A DNA stretch of 64,000 bases from Bin87 sp963666865 (lineage in GTDB: Bacteria > Chloroflexota > Dehalococcoidia > Lucifugimonadales > UBA3495). Under the pieces are notes generated by a model. The model was given only the letters and a program-made list of their open reading frames with translations. It did no database searches and had not been told where the DNA came from. The stretch spans positions 3,658,001-3,722,000 of the forward strand of contig OY763072.1 of NCBI GenBank assembly GCA_963666865.1, written 5' to 3'. This document shows, in pieces, positions 22,402 to 31,528 of this stretch; position 1 is the first letter of the stretch; every line of letters begins with the position of its first letter. Both the position numbers and the translations under genes were made by a program.

Positions 22402-24165
22402 TTAGTTGCCTTCCTTGATAAAGTCCGCCACGCGCTCGGCAATCATGATGGTGGTGGCGTTGGTGTTGGCGCGGATCACGTCGGGCATCACCGAGGCGTC
22501 CACCACTCTGATGTTCCGCATCCCGTAGATCCGGCAATACTGGTCCACCACCGCGTCCAGATCCGAACCGGGCCCCATCTTGCAGGTGCCGGAGGAATGG
22601 TGCTGGGTGTAGGCGTTGCGCAGCATCCACTGGTCCAATGCCGCGTCGGAGGCCAGGTCTTCATCGGTGGGAGACAACCGCTCGGCCACGAATTGCCGGA
22701 AAGTTGGCTGCTCCGCTATCTGCAAGGCCAAGCGAACCGCCGAGCGCATCCGCTGCCGGTCCACCGGGTCGGAGAGGTAGTCGTAGAACAGATCGGGCTG
22801 CACGTGGGGGTCGGTGGATGCCAGCCGGAGGCGTCCGGCAGTGGCCGCATTCTGCAACGCCGCGCTGAACCCGAAGTGAAAATCATCGGACTCGATGTTG
22901 ACGCTGGCCGGGCGGTGCTCGCTGGTCATAAGGATTGGCGACAGCTGGATATCTCCGCGCGTTCCGGTTCCCTCCGGGCTGTAGCGCAGGCCCACCTGGA
23001 TGCTCGGGGCGTCCAGTTCCGGCGGGTCTCCGATGCCGCGAAACAGGCTGAACACCGCCGGGTGATCCCGCAGGTTCTCGCCCACGCCGGAGAGTTCGTG
23101 AATCACCGGAATGCCCATCTCCCGTAGGTGATCGGCCGGGCCAACCCCCGACAGCAACAGGATCTGCGGCGAGGCGATGGCTCCGGCGCTGAGGATGATC
23201 TGTTCTCCGTACACCTGGAAAATCTCGCCGCCGCTGTCCGCCTCGACGCCGATGGCGGTTTTGTCGTCGAAGAGCACCCGGCGGGTCACCACGTTGCCCC
23301 GCACCGTCAGGTTAAGCCGGTGTCGGGACATGGACAGGTAAGTCAACGATGTGCTCATTCGCACCCCGTCGATGTTGTTCAGGGGCCGCGCCGCGATGCC
23401 ATTGGAATCGGGATGGTTCTGGTCGGCGTCTGCGGGGAAGCCCAGGGCACGACAGGTGTCGTAAAAAGCCTCGGCCACGGGCAGCCATTCTTCGCGCTTG
23501 TAACGCCGGACCGGGATCGGGCCGCTATTGCCATGGAAATCGTCGCCACCGAAGTCCAGATCGTTTTCAAGACGTCGGAAATACGGCAGCACCTTGGTGA
23601 AGGACCATTCGTCGTTGCCCCACACCGCCCAGTTATCGTAGTCCTCGGGCACCCCGCGGAACAACACCTGTCCGTTGATGCTGCTGGAGCCGCCCATGGC
23701 CTTGCCGCGGGGGATGATGATGGGCTCTTCCTGCTGTGGAGTGCCCTTGGCAAGGTAACCCCAACTGTGCGGGCCATATGCGGAACGCCAGACGTTGTTG
23801 CCGTTCTTCAGGTCAATGGGCAGGTGTTCGAAGTCGGGGTAGTCCGGCCCGGCCTCCAGCAGGAGCACTGATACATCGGGATCTTCGGTCAGCCGCGCCG
23901 CTAGCGTACAGCCGGCGGAACCGCCGCCGACGATTATGTAGTCGTAATTCATGGAACCTCCACCGATTGCCTGCGTCTGTTGTCGCAAGTCGTCGATTTC
24001 CTTATCGGTGTAATTCATGCGGCGCAGAATCCGATAGGCAATTCTGACTTCCGGTTCGCTCCCGCTCATCAGGTAATCCAGCGCTCTTCCATACTGCAAC
24101 TCTTTCAAATCCGGGCTGCGACGGTATTGCTCGCGCATGGCAGTGTCGTGGTCAAGCAAAGGCAT
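22402..24165 (-). CDS. GMC-family oxidoreductase with antitoxin-like N-terminal extension
   Basis: 587 residues. From residue 72 on it is a complete GMC flavoenzyme, oxidising alcohols or choline-like substrates: FAD-binding DYIIVGGGSAGC, GGSSSINGQVLFRG, the second GMC signature GAIASPQILLLSGVGP, and the catalytic C-terminal TQHHSSGTCKMG. Residues 1-71 are foreign to GMC enzymes and read like a small helical antitoxin (DTAMREQYRRSPDLKELQYG, then ALDYLMSGSEPEVRIAYRILRR). An SD (GGAGTGAG) precedes the long start. A second, stronger SD (GGTGGAGG) lies just before an internal ATG at 23952, the normal GMC start. Two products from one frame are possible. The RelE-like gene ends 4 bases upstream. 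Confidence 0.88.
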   Translation of the reverse strand: MPLLDHDTAMREQYRRSPDLKELQYGRALDYLMSGSEPEVRIAYRILRRMNYTDKEIDDLRQQTQAIGGGSMNYDYIIVGGGSAGCTLAARLTEDPDVSVLLLEAGPDYPDFEHLPIDLKNGNNVWRSAYGPHSWGYLAKGTPQQEEPIIIPRGKAMGGSSSINGQVLFRGVPEDYDNWAVWGNDEWSFTKVLPYFRRLENDLDFGGDDFHGNSGPIPVRRYKREEWLPVAEAFYDTCRALGFPADADQNHPDSNGIAARPLNNIDGVRMSTSLTYLSMSRHRLNLTVRGNVVTRRVLFDDKTAIGVEADSGGEIFQVYGEQIILSAGAIASPQILLLSGVGPADHLREMGIPVIHELSGVGENLRDHPAVFSLFRGIGDPPELDAPSIQVGLRYSPEGTGTRGDIQLSPILMTSEHRPASVNIESDDFHFGFSAALQNAATAGRLRLASTDPHVQPDLFYDYLSDPVDRQRMRSAVRLALQIAEQPTFRQFVAERLSPTDEDLASDAALDQWMLRNAYTQHHSSGTCKMGPGSDLDAVVDQYCRIYGMRNIRVVDASVMPDVIRANTNATTIMIAERVADFIKEGN

Positions 24166-24169
24166 AGTC

Positions 24170-24490
24170 TCACTCCGGGTATTCTCTCAAATAGCGTCTT
24201 GCCCGACTGATGTCCCGGTTTTGATCTTCCTTCTTGCCGCCCCAAAACAGGATTATCTGCTGCTCCTCTAGGATAAGATAAATCCGCCACCCACCGCGAG
24301 CGTGCAAACGACGTTCTCTGAGCCCTTCCCCATTTCGCATCAACGGACAATCTCCTAGATTTTGATTTTCCGTCATGCGATCCAACATGTCGGCGATATA
24401 GTCTTGTACCGTTGCGTCGAGATCGACAAACCAATCTTCATACGGACACCTTCCGTTTGGCGCTATGTAGTAGCGAATCTCCCAGGGCAT
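24170..24490 (-). CDS. RelE/ParE-family toxin (HigB-like)
   Basis: 106 residues with the small RelE/HigB fold: IRYYIAPNGRCPYEDWFVDL, a helix LDRMTENQNLGDCPLM, then the core LRERRLHARGGWRIYLILEEQQIILFWGGKKED and a basic terminal helix. Such toxins cleave mRNA at the ribosome. Toxin-first order is typical of HigBA loci. The expected antitoxin is not a free gene; its likely remnant is the first 71 residues of the GMC gene that starts 4 bases downstream. Whether it is active cannot be told from sequence. Confidence 0.8.
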   Translation of the reverse strand: MPWEIRYYIAPNGRCPYEDWFVDLDATVQDYIADMLDRMTENQNLGDCPLMRNGEGLRERRLHARGGWRIYLILEEQQIILFWGGKKEDQNRDISRARRYLREYPE

Positions 24491-24568
24491 AGGCCGTTTT
24501 CAAAAGACGGAATATCTCGGCAAGCCACCCGGCGCCTTGCATTCGACGTGAATCGGGAGTCGCTAACC

Positions 24569-24955
24569 CTACAGTCCGCAGCTATCCAGCAAACAGTTGA
24601 AAAGATCCATGCCGTCCATGCCGTTCAGCGTCTCTTCATGGACGTCGGCCAGGTGCTTCATGATGCGGGGGGTGTTCATCGGCACCAGCAGCGCGGTGGC
24701 GTTGATGCTGACGATGCCGATCATCGGATGGGCCATAAATCGGCCAAAGGCCTGGGACTGCTCCGGGCACCGCAGGCAGCGCACCGTGATCTCATCGTCC
24801 CGCTGGTCGAAGATCAGCCGTACCAGAGGCTCACCGCCCAGCCGGGCGTCAAAGACCTCCCCGTTGCCGAATCGGTCCGGCCCGACGTACTCGGCGGTCA
24901 GAGAATTCGTCCACCCCTCCGGCGGGTACACGACCCGATTGCTCTCCCTGGGCAT
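24569..24955 (-). CDS. Hypothetical protein
   Basis: 128 residues from the ATG at 24955, chosen because GAGGTG lies 6 bases before it; a TTG at 24976 extends the frame. The sequence has ordinary globular composition (PPEGWTNSLTAEYVGPDRFG, VRLIFDQRDDEITVRCLRCP) but no family that I recognise. A single CLRC pair is present. It precedes the toxin gene by 78 bases on the same strand, so it may belong to that operon. A plus-strand reading frame overlapping it is taken as a shadow. Confidence 0.5.
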   Translation of the reverse strand: MPRESNRVVYPPEGWTNSLTAEYVGPDRFGNGEVFDARLGGEPLVRLIFDQRDDEITVRCLRCPEQSQAFGRFMAHPMIGIVSINATALLVPMNTPRIMKHLADVHEETLNGMDGMDLFNCLLDSCGL

Positions 24956-25054
24956 ATCCCGCACCTCATATTCCAATCAACGTGTTGCCCGATTTTACCC
25001 TATCGCCAATCCGGTTCGCCACGCCGGGCCGGCAGTGCGGCTTCTGACCGAAGT

Positions 25055-25462
25055 TTGCCGGCGTTCAACGCCGCCATATATGACTGGAACAGTTCCGATA
25101 CTCCGGTCGACTTTGACTACGACACCGGTCAGACCGCGCACACAATTGGCGTCGAGAATATAGGGAACAGCCGTCCCTACGGTCGCACGGATTGGCGTTG
25201 TTTCAATTTCGGGAAGCGTTCGTACACATACGCTTTCATCAACAGTGGGCAGGTGCCGGATGATGCTGCATATGCGATCAAGCGTGACGTGGCCACGCAT
25301 GAGTTGGGGCATTATATTGGTCTGAGCCACAGCCTTCACGCGCCCGCGATCATGGATGTCAGGGACACAGTGGGGGACATTTACCAAGTGCAGTTGGACG
25401 ACGAGTGCGGCGTCAATGACCGGTACAGTCATTCGTCCTACCCCGTTGATTGCAACTACTGA
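25055..25462 (+). pseudogene. Matrixin-like zinc metalloprotease fragment
   Basis: The C-terminal 135 residues look like a secreted metzincin: FNAAIYDWNSSDTPVDFDYD, then the zinc motif HELGHYIGLSH followed by APAIMD. The methionine in IMD fits the Met-turn of matrixins. The N-terminus is missing. Upstream in the same frame the sequence runs antisense into the hypothetical gene at 24569-24955, and no signal peptide or good start exists (only a TTG at 25055). I read it as a 5'-truncated gene. It lies 16 bases before the next gene on the same strand. Confidence 0.6.
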
Positions 25463-25478
25463 CAAAAGGAGATCAATC

Positions 25479-26135
25479 GTGGTTAGCAAAAAGTTGATGC
25501 TTGGCGTCAGCATACCCGTGCTGTTGTTTGCCTCGCTGGGCGGGGTCTTTGTGGCGTACAGCCTGATGGGGTCCGAGGGTTCATCAGGATCTTGGCAGGA
25601 TTACCGGGATGCTGCATCTCTGCTCAGCGCTTCCGAACGGATTTTGGTGGCGACGTACCTGGATGAGGAGACTCATGAGATTCCGACTGTTACCGCGGAT
25701 GACGGAACGGTTGTTGGCTCGGTGACGGAGAAATTCCGCCGCTTCCGGATTACGGAAGCGTTGAGGGGAGATGGAGAGTCGGGCGACATCATGTACGTCG
25801 TAACGTCGGTTGGGTACAAGACTGCGTTGGCTGGCGGCGGCTCCGAGTCCTCCACGTACGACGTACTGGACCTGACTGCGGATGAAGATTACGTCTTGTT
25901 CCTGGACGGCAGGACGAAACAGGAGGGTTACCCGTCGCAATATGGAGATACTCTCTGGACGCGTCCTGGAGAGCCGGGAATTGCAGAGCTGGATGATGCA
26001 GGCCGTCTCACCTTTATTGCGACCGACAGGTACAAAGATACTATTGAAAGCGAAGGACTGGAGCGTGTGACAGGTTCGGATGCGCCTTTTGAAATGACAA
26101 AGGAGGACATCACGGGTTCGCCCCCTGCAAAATAA
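25479..26135 (+). CDS. Membrane-anchored extracytoplasmic protein, unknown function
   Basis: 218 residues from a GTG at 25479 with AAAGGAG 8 bases upstream. The N-terminus (KKLMLGVSIPVLLFASLGGVFVAYSL) is one membrane anchor or signal peptide; the rest is hydrophilic and rich in Asp, Glu, Ser and Thr. Segments such as ASERILVATYLDE, FRRFRITEALRGDGESGDI, and DYVLFLDGRT resemble the small beta-barrel proteins found next to secreted proteases, but I recognise no family. It follows the protease fragment by 16 bases. A GC hairpin with TTTT lies about 45 bases after its stop. Confidence 0.65.
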   Translation: MVSKKLMLGVSIPVLLFASLGGVFVAYSLMGSEGSSGSWQDYRDAASLLSASERILVATYLDEETHEIPTVTADDGTVVGSVTEKFRRFRITEALRGDGESGDIMYVVTSVGYKTALAGGGSESSTYDVLDLTADEDYVLFLDGRTKQEGYPSQYGDTLWTRPGEPGIAELDDAGRLTFIATDRYKDTIESEGLERVTGSDAPFEMTKEDITGSPPAK

Positions 26136-26177
26136 ACCGGCGATTTTCGGCTTGTCCTAGCGCGAATGACAAGCTTT

Positions 26178-26203
26178 GGGGCCGGAATCGGGCCGCCCCT
26201 TTT
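26178..26203 (+). terminator. Possible intrinsic terminator
   Basis: GGGGC (26178-26182) pairs with GCCCC (26195-26199) and is followed by TTTT. The stem is short with a 12-base loop. It lies 43 bases after the membrane-anchored gene and well before the SDR start. Confidence 0.45.
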
Positions 26204-26365
26204 CGTTTGGGATTGTACGATGGTTTTACCCACGTGCGGGGTACCATGCGAAATTGCGTAAGTGGCCCGGGTTGGTTGGACAGGCCGGCGGTTGCCCAAC
26301 CCATTGGGATGTGGCACCATTGTCGGAACTCTCAATGGCGTCCGCCATTCCGCAGGAGCGTTGCT

Positions 26366-27160
26366 ATGAGCTTGGATATATTTGATGTTTCGGGCCAGAA
26401 AGTCCTGCTGGTGGGCGCGGGGCGCGGCATCGGGAAGGGTATTGCGTTGGCGTTTGCCCAGGCTGGCGCTGACGTGGCGGTCACCGGCCTGACTTCCACC
26501 GGCGTCAACAGGGTTGCCGAGGAAGTTAGCGCCCTGGGGCAACGGTGCCTGCCGCTGACCGGCGACGCCACCACCGCCGCCGATACCGACGCCATCGTTG
26601 CGCAAACCATTGCCGAGTTCGGCCACATCGATACGCTGGTCAACTGTGTTGGGGACGCTATCCGCAAGCCCGTGGTACAACTGCCGGGCAGCGACATTCC
26701 CGGCATGACCGAAACGGAGTGGCACAGCATCGTTGACATCAACCTGACCGAGGCTTTCCAGGGTTGCCGCGCCGTGGGTCCGCATCTGCTGGAGCGGGGC
26801 CAGGGCAACGTCATCAACATCAGCGGCTGGGCCTCATTCCGCGGCCGCCCTATGTCCGCCGCTTACGACGCCGCCAAGGCCGGCCTGATGCGTTTCACCG
26901 AGGTGGTGGCCCAAGAGTGGGCGCCCTTCGGAATCCGCTGCAACGCCATTGCCCCAGGCTCGTTCCCCGACCCGGAGCAGATGTCTGAAGAAGCCTTCGC
27001 CGCCCGTGACGCCGGAGCCGGGGAGACCGTTCCGCTAGCCCGCGTTGGCCGCCTGATTGAAGTGGGTTATCTTGCGGTGTACCTGGCGTCACCCGCAGCG
27101 TCGTACGTAACGGGGCAGACCTGGGCGATTGACGGCGGGGTCAGCATCAAACATCCGTAG
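26366..27160 (+). CDS. SDR-family oxidoreductase
   Basis: 264 residues from the ATG at 26366, which has AGGAG about 9 bases upstream; the longer frame from 26207 has no SDR homology. NAD(P)-binding GAGRGIGKG (about 17-25), NCVG in place of the usual NNAG, catalytic Ser in NISGWAS, YDAAK as the YxxxK pair, and the C-terminal YVTGQTWAIDGGVS are all seen. This is the classical FabG-like short-chain dehydrogenase layout. Substrate unknown. The acyl-CoA ligase further downstream hints at lipid or acyl metabolism, but the helicase gene lies between them. Confidence 0.9.
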   Translation: MSLDIFDVSGQKVLLVGAGRGIGKGIALAFAQAGADVAVTGLTSTGVNRVAEEVSALGQRCLPLTGDATTAADTDAIVAQTIAEFGHIDTLVNCVGDAIRKPVVQLPGSDIPGMTETEWHSIVDINLTEAFQGCRAVGPHLLERGQGNVINISGWASFRGRPMSAAYDAAKAGLMRFTEVVAQEWAPFGIRCNAIAPGSFPDPEQMSEEAFAARDAGAGETVPLARVGRLIEVGYLAVYLASPAASYVTGQTWAIDGGVSIKHP

Positions 27161-27214
27161 GGTATCGACTGAACTGTGCAACGGTAACAATTTAGATTCG
27201 GAGGGGATAGCGAA

Positions 27215-29122
27215 ATGGCAAATATGATACCCCAGAAAATTCGTGCCGAAGCCAACGATGAAGAGCGCGAGGTGTTCCGGAAGCTGCAGTCCGGCCCAGA
27301 GGATTGGGTTGTAATCCATTCGGCTCATGTGCCGCAAGGCAGGAACCGAAATGCAAGAGAGCTTGACTTCGTGATACTTACCGGGCCATCAGTTATATAC
27401 CTTGAGGTGAAGGGGGGGCGCTATTCGCGGACGGATAACCAATGGTACGACGGTAAGCGCAAACCCACGGATGATCCAATTGAGCAGGCGCGCAGCGGCA
27501 TGTACGCCCTGAAGAACCATGCCGAGAATGCCCTACCAAGCCGCGTGACGGAAGACTGTCAAAAAATCGCGGGTAGTCTCCGGTATGAATTCGCTTTGTT
27601 ATTGGCAAACCCGGACATTCCAAAAAGCACAATCCGCCGCCTAAAAGCCGAAGCGAAATCGGAAAATTGGCTGTTCCTGGATCATAATACATTGAGCGAT
27701 GACAGCAAGTTGAACGAGGAATTGGGGGCTTTTGCCACGCGCAAGTTGCGAGCTTCCGGAAGGAAGCTCAGAGACTTGCTGAGCGGGCCATTCAACACGC
27801 CCTTGGTCGGGGATGTGAAAGACAAACTGAGAGAACTGCTGCTGCCGGCGGATTTGGACGGGACTTACATCAAAGTTACCAAAGGCAACCTGAACAACAT
27901 CAACGATCATGTGGTGAAACTGACCGACCAGCAAGCCCGGATACTCGAAGCGGGAATAGGAAACGATCGGTTGATGGTTTACGGTGGAGCGGGCACGGGC
28001 AAGACAATCTTGGCGCTGGAGCTGGCTCGTAAACGGGCAGATGCCGGGCAGCGGGTTCTGTTGCAGGTGGGACTTGGCTATGACTTCCACTTAGGCGCTT
28101 GGATGAAGAAAAAAAGATTGCCACACAACGTTAATATGAACACCAATGATGTGGAAGAGTTCTTAAGCTGCTTCTTTGAAGAAGACGGTTCTGAATGGAA
28201 ACAATATTGGAATGAGTGGCGTCGGACAATCGGCAGTTTTTCCGGCGGCGTAGGACCTATCATAGATGGATCAGCGCTTTGGGATGATGCAAAACAAGGG
28301 GAATGGGACAGGCTGCGAAACGATAAAGAAAAGTGGGCGAAACAGGTAGTGAATGTCTTCACCTCCTCTGGACGTAAGCCACCTTTTGACTACCTCATTG
28401 TTGATGAGGCTCAGAGTTTCATTGACGGGTGGAGCCTGCCATTAGTGGACGGGCTGCTGGTCGGAGGATTGGCCGGTGGGAAGTGGGCAATGTTCGGCGA
28501 TTTTGCCAATCAGAACCTGCTTGCCGCAAGTAGGTCGGTCGATCTAAGGGATGAACTGTGTCAGCGATACAATGTGGCAAGTCCGCCGATGTTAACTTTG
28601 GGAACAAATTGTCGCAACACGGGGCCAATCTTCGACACCTTTGCCGGATTGGCTGATCCGAGGACGTACAAGATGGATCCGGATTGGCAAATAGAGGGAC
28701 CCAAGGTAGTCATCAGGTACGTCAAACATTTACAAGGCATGCAGGACGAGTTAGAGAAATCCGCTGAAGCGTTGCGAAAACAACACGTGCCGCCTGGACG
28801 CATCATTATCTTGGGGCCGTGCCCGTACGATATCTGGTTAGCGAGAACCAAGGGGAAGGAAGAATACGGTGGGTGGCAATTGCATGACATGAGCCATGAC
28901 CACGCGAATTTGTCTAACAGCAAGCTCAACTATTGCTATGCGCCTTTCTTTCAAGGGATGGAAAGCGACGTAATTGTGGCGCTTGTAGGTTTGGAGGACG
29001 ACGAAGAATTAGCACGAAGGTATCTATATACGACGCTAAGCAGGGCAAAAGGACACCTCATTGTCATTGCGGACGAAACGGTCAAGCCGCTCTTGAAACA
29101 GGCAGCGGAGGGTGACCGCTGA
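27215..29122 (+). CDS. NERD nuclease-domain / SF1 helicase protein
   Basis: 635 residues. The N-terminal NERD domain has a PD-(D/E)XK-like set: ELDFVIL (Asp51) and YLEVKGG (Glu64, Lys66). A UvrD/DUF2075-like superfamily 1 ATPase follows: Walker A GGAGTGKT (257-264), Walker B DYLIVDEAQ (392-400), a LGTNCRNTGPI motif III/IV region and a C-terminal YTTLSRAKGHLIVIAD motif VI. It probably binds, unwinds and cuts or processes DNA. Base composition is visibly more A/T-rich than the neighbours, and the gene interrupts an otherwise metabolic stretch, which suggests horizontal acquisition. Stand-alone NERD-helicases are common in defence islands; a defence role is inferred. Confidence 0.88.
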   Translation: MANMIPQKIRAEANDEEREVFRKLQSGPEDWVVIHSAHVPQGRNRNARELDFVILTGPSVIYLEVKGGRYSRTDNQWYDGKRKPTDDPIEQARSGMYALKNHAENALPSRVTEDCQKIAGSLRYEFALLLANPDIPKSTIRRLKAEAKSENWLFLDHNTLSDDSKLNEELGAFATRKLRASGRKLRDLLSGPFNTPLVGDVKDKLRELLLPADLDGTYIKVTKGNLNNINDHVVKLTDQQARILEAGIGNDRLMVYGGAGTGKTILALELARKRADAGQRVLLQVGLGYDFHLGAWMKKKRLPHNVNMNTNDVEEFLSCFFEEDGSEWKQYWNEWRRTIGSFSGGVGPIIDGSALWDDAKQGEWDRLRNDKEKWAKQVVNVFTSSGRKPPFDYLIVDEAQSFIDGWSLPLVDGLLVGGLAGGKWAMFGDFANQNLLAASRSVDLRDELCQRYNVASPPMLTLGTNCRNTGPIFDTFAGLADPRTYKMDPDWQIEGPKVVIRYVKHLQGMQDELEKSAEALRKQHVPPGRIIILGPCPYDIWLARTKGKEEYGGWQLHDMSHDHANLSNSKLNYCYAPFFQGMESDVIVALVGLEDDEELARRYLYTTLSRAKGHLIVIADETVKPLLKQAAEGDR

Positions 29123-29197
29123 ATAAATGGCGGCCTTTTGTCCATACTTATGGGTAAGCCGGCCCGGGGATAAACTCTAACGGTAAAGGAGCCTGCC

Positions 29198-30811
29198 ATG
29201 ACGATGCACTACGATTTGTTGGCCCACCGTATCCTGGAACGGGCGGCGAACCAGTTTCCCAATAAGCACATCATCACCCGCGTGGGCGAAGGCACGCACC
29301 GCTACACCTACGCCGATATGTTCGCCCGCACGGCCCGGTTAGGCAACGCGCTCCGGGAATTGGGGGTTGGCAAAGGCGACCGGGTGGGGACATTCGCCTG
29401 GAACAACTATCGGCACCTGGAAGCCTATTTCGCGCCGCCCACCATTGGCGCCGTAGTGCATACCATCAACATCCGCTTGGCGCCCGACGACATGGCGTAC
29501 ATCATCAACCACGCCGGCGACAAGGCGCTGCTGGTCGATCCGGACCTCGTACCGTTGATCGAAGCCATCGCCGACCGCCTGACCACCGTGCAGCATTTCG
29601 TGATCCTAGCCGAGCCGGCCGAAGTATCCACCACGCTGCCCAATGCCGTCGCCTACGAAACCATCCTGGATGCGGCATCCGCAGAGTACAGCCCGGCAAA
29701 CGTGGACGAATACGCCACCATGGGCCTGTGCTACACCTCGGCCACCACGGGCCTGCCCAAAGGGGTCGCCTACTCCCACCGGGCGGTGTATCTTCATTCC
29801 ATGGCCTCGTCCGCCGTGGACGTGCTGGCCCTGTCCGAGCGGGACCGGGTCATGGCCATCGTCCCCATGTTCCACGCCAACTGTTGGGGCCTGCCCTACA
29901 GCTCGACCATGGTTGGCGCCGACCAGATTTTTCCCGGCGTTCGTCCCGACCCCAGGGTAATCTGCGAACTGGTGGAGAGCGAAGGGGTGACCTTCAGCGC
30001 CGGCGTGCCCACCATCTGGATCGGCGTACTGGACTATCTCCAGCGTTCCGGCGTCGAATACGACCTCTCTTCCCTGAAACAGATTATCAGCGGCGGTTCC
30101 GCCGTTCCCCTGGCGATATTGCAAGCGTATCGGGAACAGCTGGGCGTTGAGATGGTCCATGCTTATGGCATGACCGAGGCCGCGCCTCTTATTTCGGTGA
30201 ACCGACGGCGCACCTGGCTGGACGACCTTTCCGATACGGAACAATTGGCCCTTTCCGCCAAACAGGGCGTAATCGCTCCCGGCATCGAGATGAAGCTGGT
30301 GGACGAAAACGGCGAAACCGCCGAGTGGAACGGCGAGCAGCGCGGCGAGCTTTGGTTCCGCGGCCCGTGGGTCGCCGACGAATACGTGAACGACGAGCGC
30401 AGCGCTGAGACCTTCATCGACGGCTGGTATCACAGCGGCGACATCGCCGCCATCGACCCTGACGGCTACATCCAGATCGTGGACCGGGTGAAGGACATGG
30501 TGAAAAGCGGCGGCGAGTGGATCTCCTCCGTGGACCTGGAGTCCGCGATCATGGCCCATCCCGACGTGCTGGAAGCCGCCGTGATCGCCATACCACACGC
30601 TCAATGGCAGGAACGGCCCCTGGCGTGCGTGGTGTCTCGCGCCGACACTTCGGCGCAGTTGACCAAAGATGCCATCCTCGATTTCATCCGGCCCGACTTT
30701 GCTCGCTGGTGGCTGCCCGACGATGTGGTGTTCATCGACGAAATCCCCAAGACCAGCGTGGGCAAGTTCGACAAAAAGGCGCTGCGCGAGCGGTTTGAAA
30801 GCCACGGCTGA
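29198..30811 (+). CDS. Acyl-CoA synthetase (AMP-binding, long/medium-chain type)
   Basis: 537 residues, ANL-superfamily enzyme that activates a carboxylic acid to its CoA thioester via an acyl-AMP. Visible are the P-loop-like TSATTGLPKGVAYSHR (about 185-200), HAYGMTEAAPL (A5 motif), YHSGDIAAIDPDGYIQIVDR (A7/A8) and the catalytic lysine region PKTSVGKFDKKALRE (A10). An AAAGGAG sits before the ATG. It ends 9 bases before ccmA on the same strand, so it may share a transcript with the cytochrome c maturation genes although the functions differ. Substrate chain length cannot be read. Confidence 0.92.
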   Translation: MTMHYDLLAHRILERAANQFPNKHIITRVGEGTHRYTYADMFARTARLGNALRELGVGKGDRVGTFAWNNYRHLEAYFAPPTIGAVVHTINIRLAPDDMAYIINHAGDKALLVDPDLVPLIEAIADRLTTVQHFVILAEPAEVSTTLPNAVAYETILDAASAEYSPANVDEYATMGLCYTSATTGLPKGVAYSHRAVYLHSMASSAVDVLALSERDRVMAIVPMFHANCWGLPYSSTMVGADQIFPGVRPDPRVICELVESEGVTFSAGVPTIWIGVLDYLQRSGVEYDLSSLKQIISGGSAVPLAILQAYREQLGVEMVHAYGMTEAAPLISVNRRRTWLDDLSDTEQLALSAKQGVIAPGIEMKLVDENGETAEWNGEQRGELWFRGPWVADEYVNDERSAETFIDGWYHSGDIAAIDPDGYIQIVDRVKDMVKSGGEWISSVDLESAIMAHPDVLEAAVIAIPHAQWQERPLACVVSRADTSAQLTKDAILDFIRPDFARWWLPDDVVFIDEIPKTSVGKFDKKALRERFESHG

Positions 30812-30820
30812 TTCGCCCGC

Positions 30821-31528
30821 ATGAATGTCGCGTCCTCCGGGGTCCCTGCCATCTCCGCCGTCGGGGTTCGCAAGGACTACGGCGACAGAGCGGTGCTGCG
30901 CGGTATAGACCTTTCCATCGGCTGGGGAGAGATTGCCGTGCTCTTCGGCGCCAACGGGGCCGGCAAAACCACCCTGCTGCGCATTCTCGCCGGCCTGGCG
31001 CGCCCTGACTCCGGATCGGTTCACATCGCCGGCCGGCGCATGGGACGCACCGGCGGCGCAGCAAGGCGTCTGGTGGGATTCGCGGGGCACCAAACCATGC
31101 TCTATAACGATCTCACCTGCCGCGAGAACCTGGACTTTTATTGCAAGTTGTACGGCGTAGCGGACCACAGCCGTCGCGCCGATCAGGCACTTGAGCAGCT
31201 TAATCTATCCGACCGAGCCGACCGGCGCGTCCGCACCCTGTCTCACGGCATGCAAAAACGGCTGTCAATGGCCCGAGCGATCATGCACAAGCCGGCCGTG
31301 CTGCTGCTTGACGAGCCGGAATCTGGCCTGGACACGGCGTCATTGGAAACGCTGGGCGACCTGCTGCGAGACTGGGCCGCGTCCGGGAGGTCCGCGCTGC
31401 TGACCACCCACAACGCGGAGGTCGGCCTGGCCTGGGCCAGTCGAGCGCTGGCGCTGGCCGGCGGCAGGGTGGCCTACGACGGGCCGGCGGACGCGGCAAC
31501 GGCAACCGGATTGAGGATGCTACAATGA
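30821..31528 (+). CDS. ccmA: Cytochrome c maturation ABC ATPase
   Basis: 235 residues, ABC ATPase of System I that powers release of heme-loaded CcmE. Walker A GANGAGKTT (about 43-51), the signature LSHGMQKRLSMARA, Walker B LLLDEPESGLD and the switch His in LLTTHN are all present. LSHGM instead of LSGGQ is usual in CcmA. Its stop overlaps the start of the next small gene by four bases (ATGA). CcmB and CcmC follow, as expected. Confidence 0.93.
   Translation: MNVASSGVPAISAVGVRKDYGDRAVLRGIDLSIGWGEIAVLFGANGAGKTTLLRILAGLARPDSGSVHIAGRRMGRTGGAARRLVGFAGHQTMLYNDLTCRENLDFYCKLYGVADHSRRADQALEQLNLSDRADRRVRTLSHGMQKRLSMARAIMHKPAVLLLDEPESGLDTASLETLGDLLRDWAASGRSALLTTHNAEVGLAWASRALALAGGRVAYDGPADAATATGLRMLQ

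Noticed and set aside
21100..23127. 675-codon plus-strand frame across fumC, Uma2 and GMC genes
   Set aside because: It spans three well-supported minus-strand genes and is a compositional shadow.
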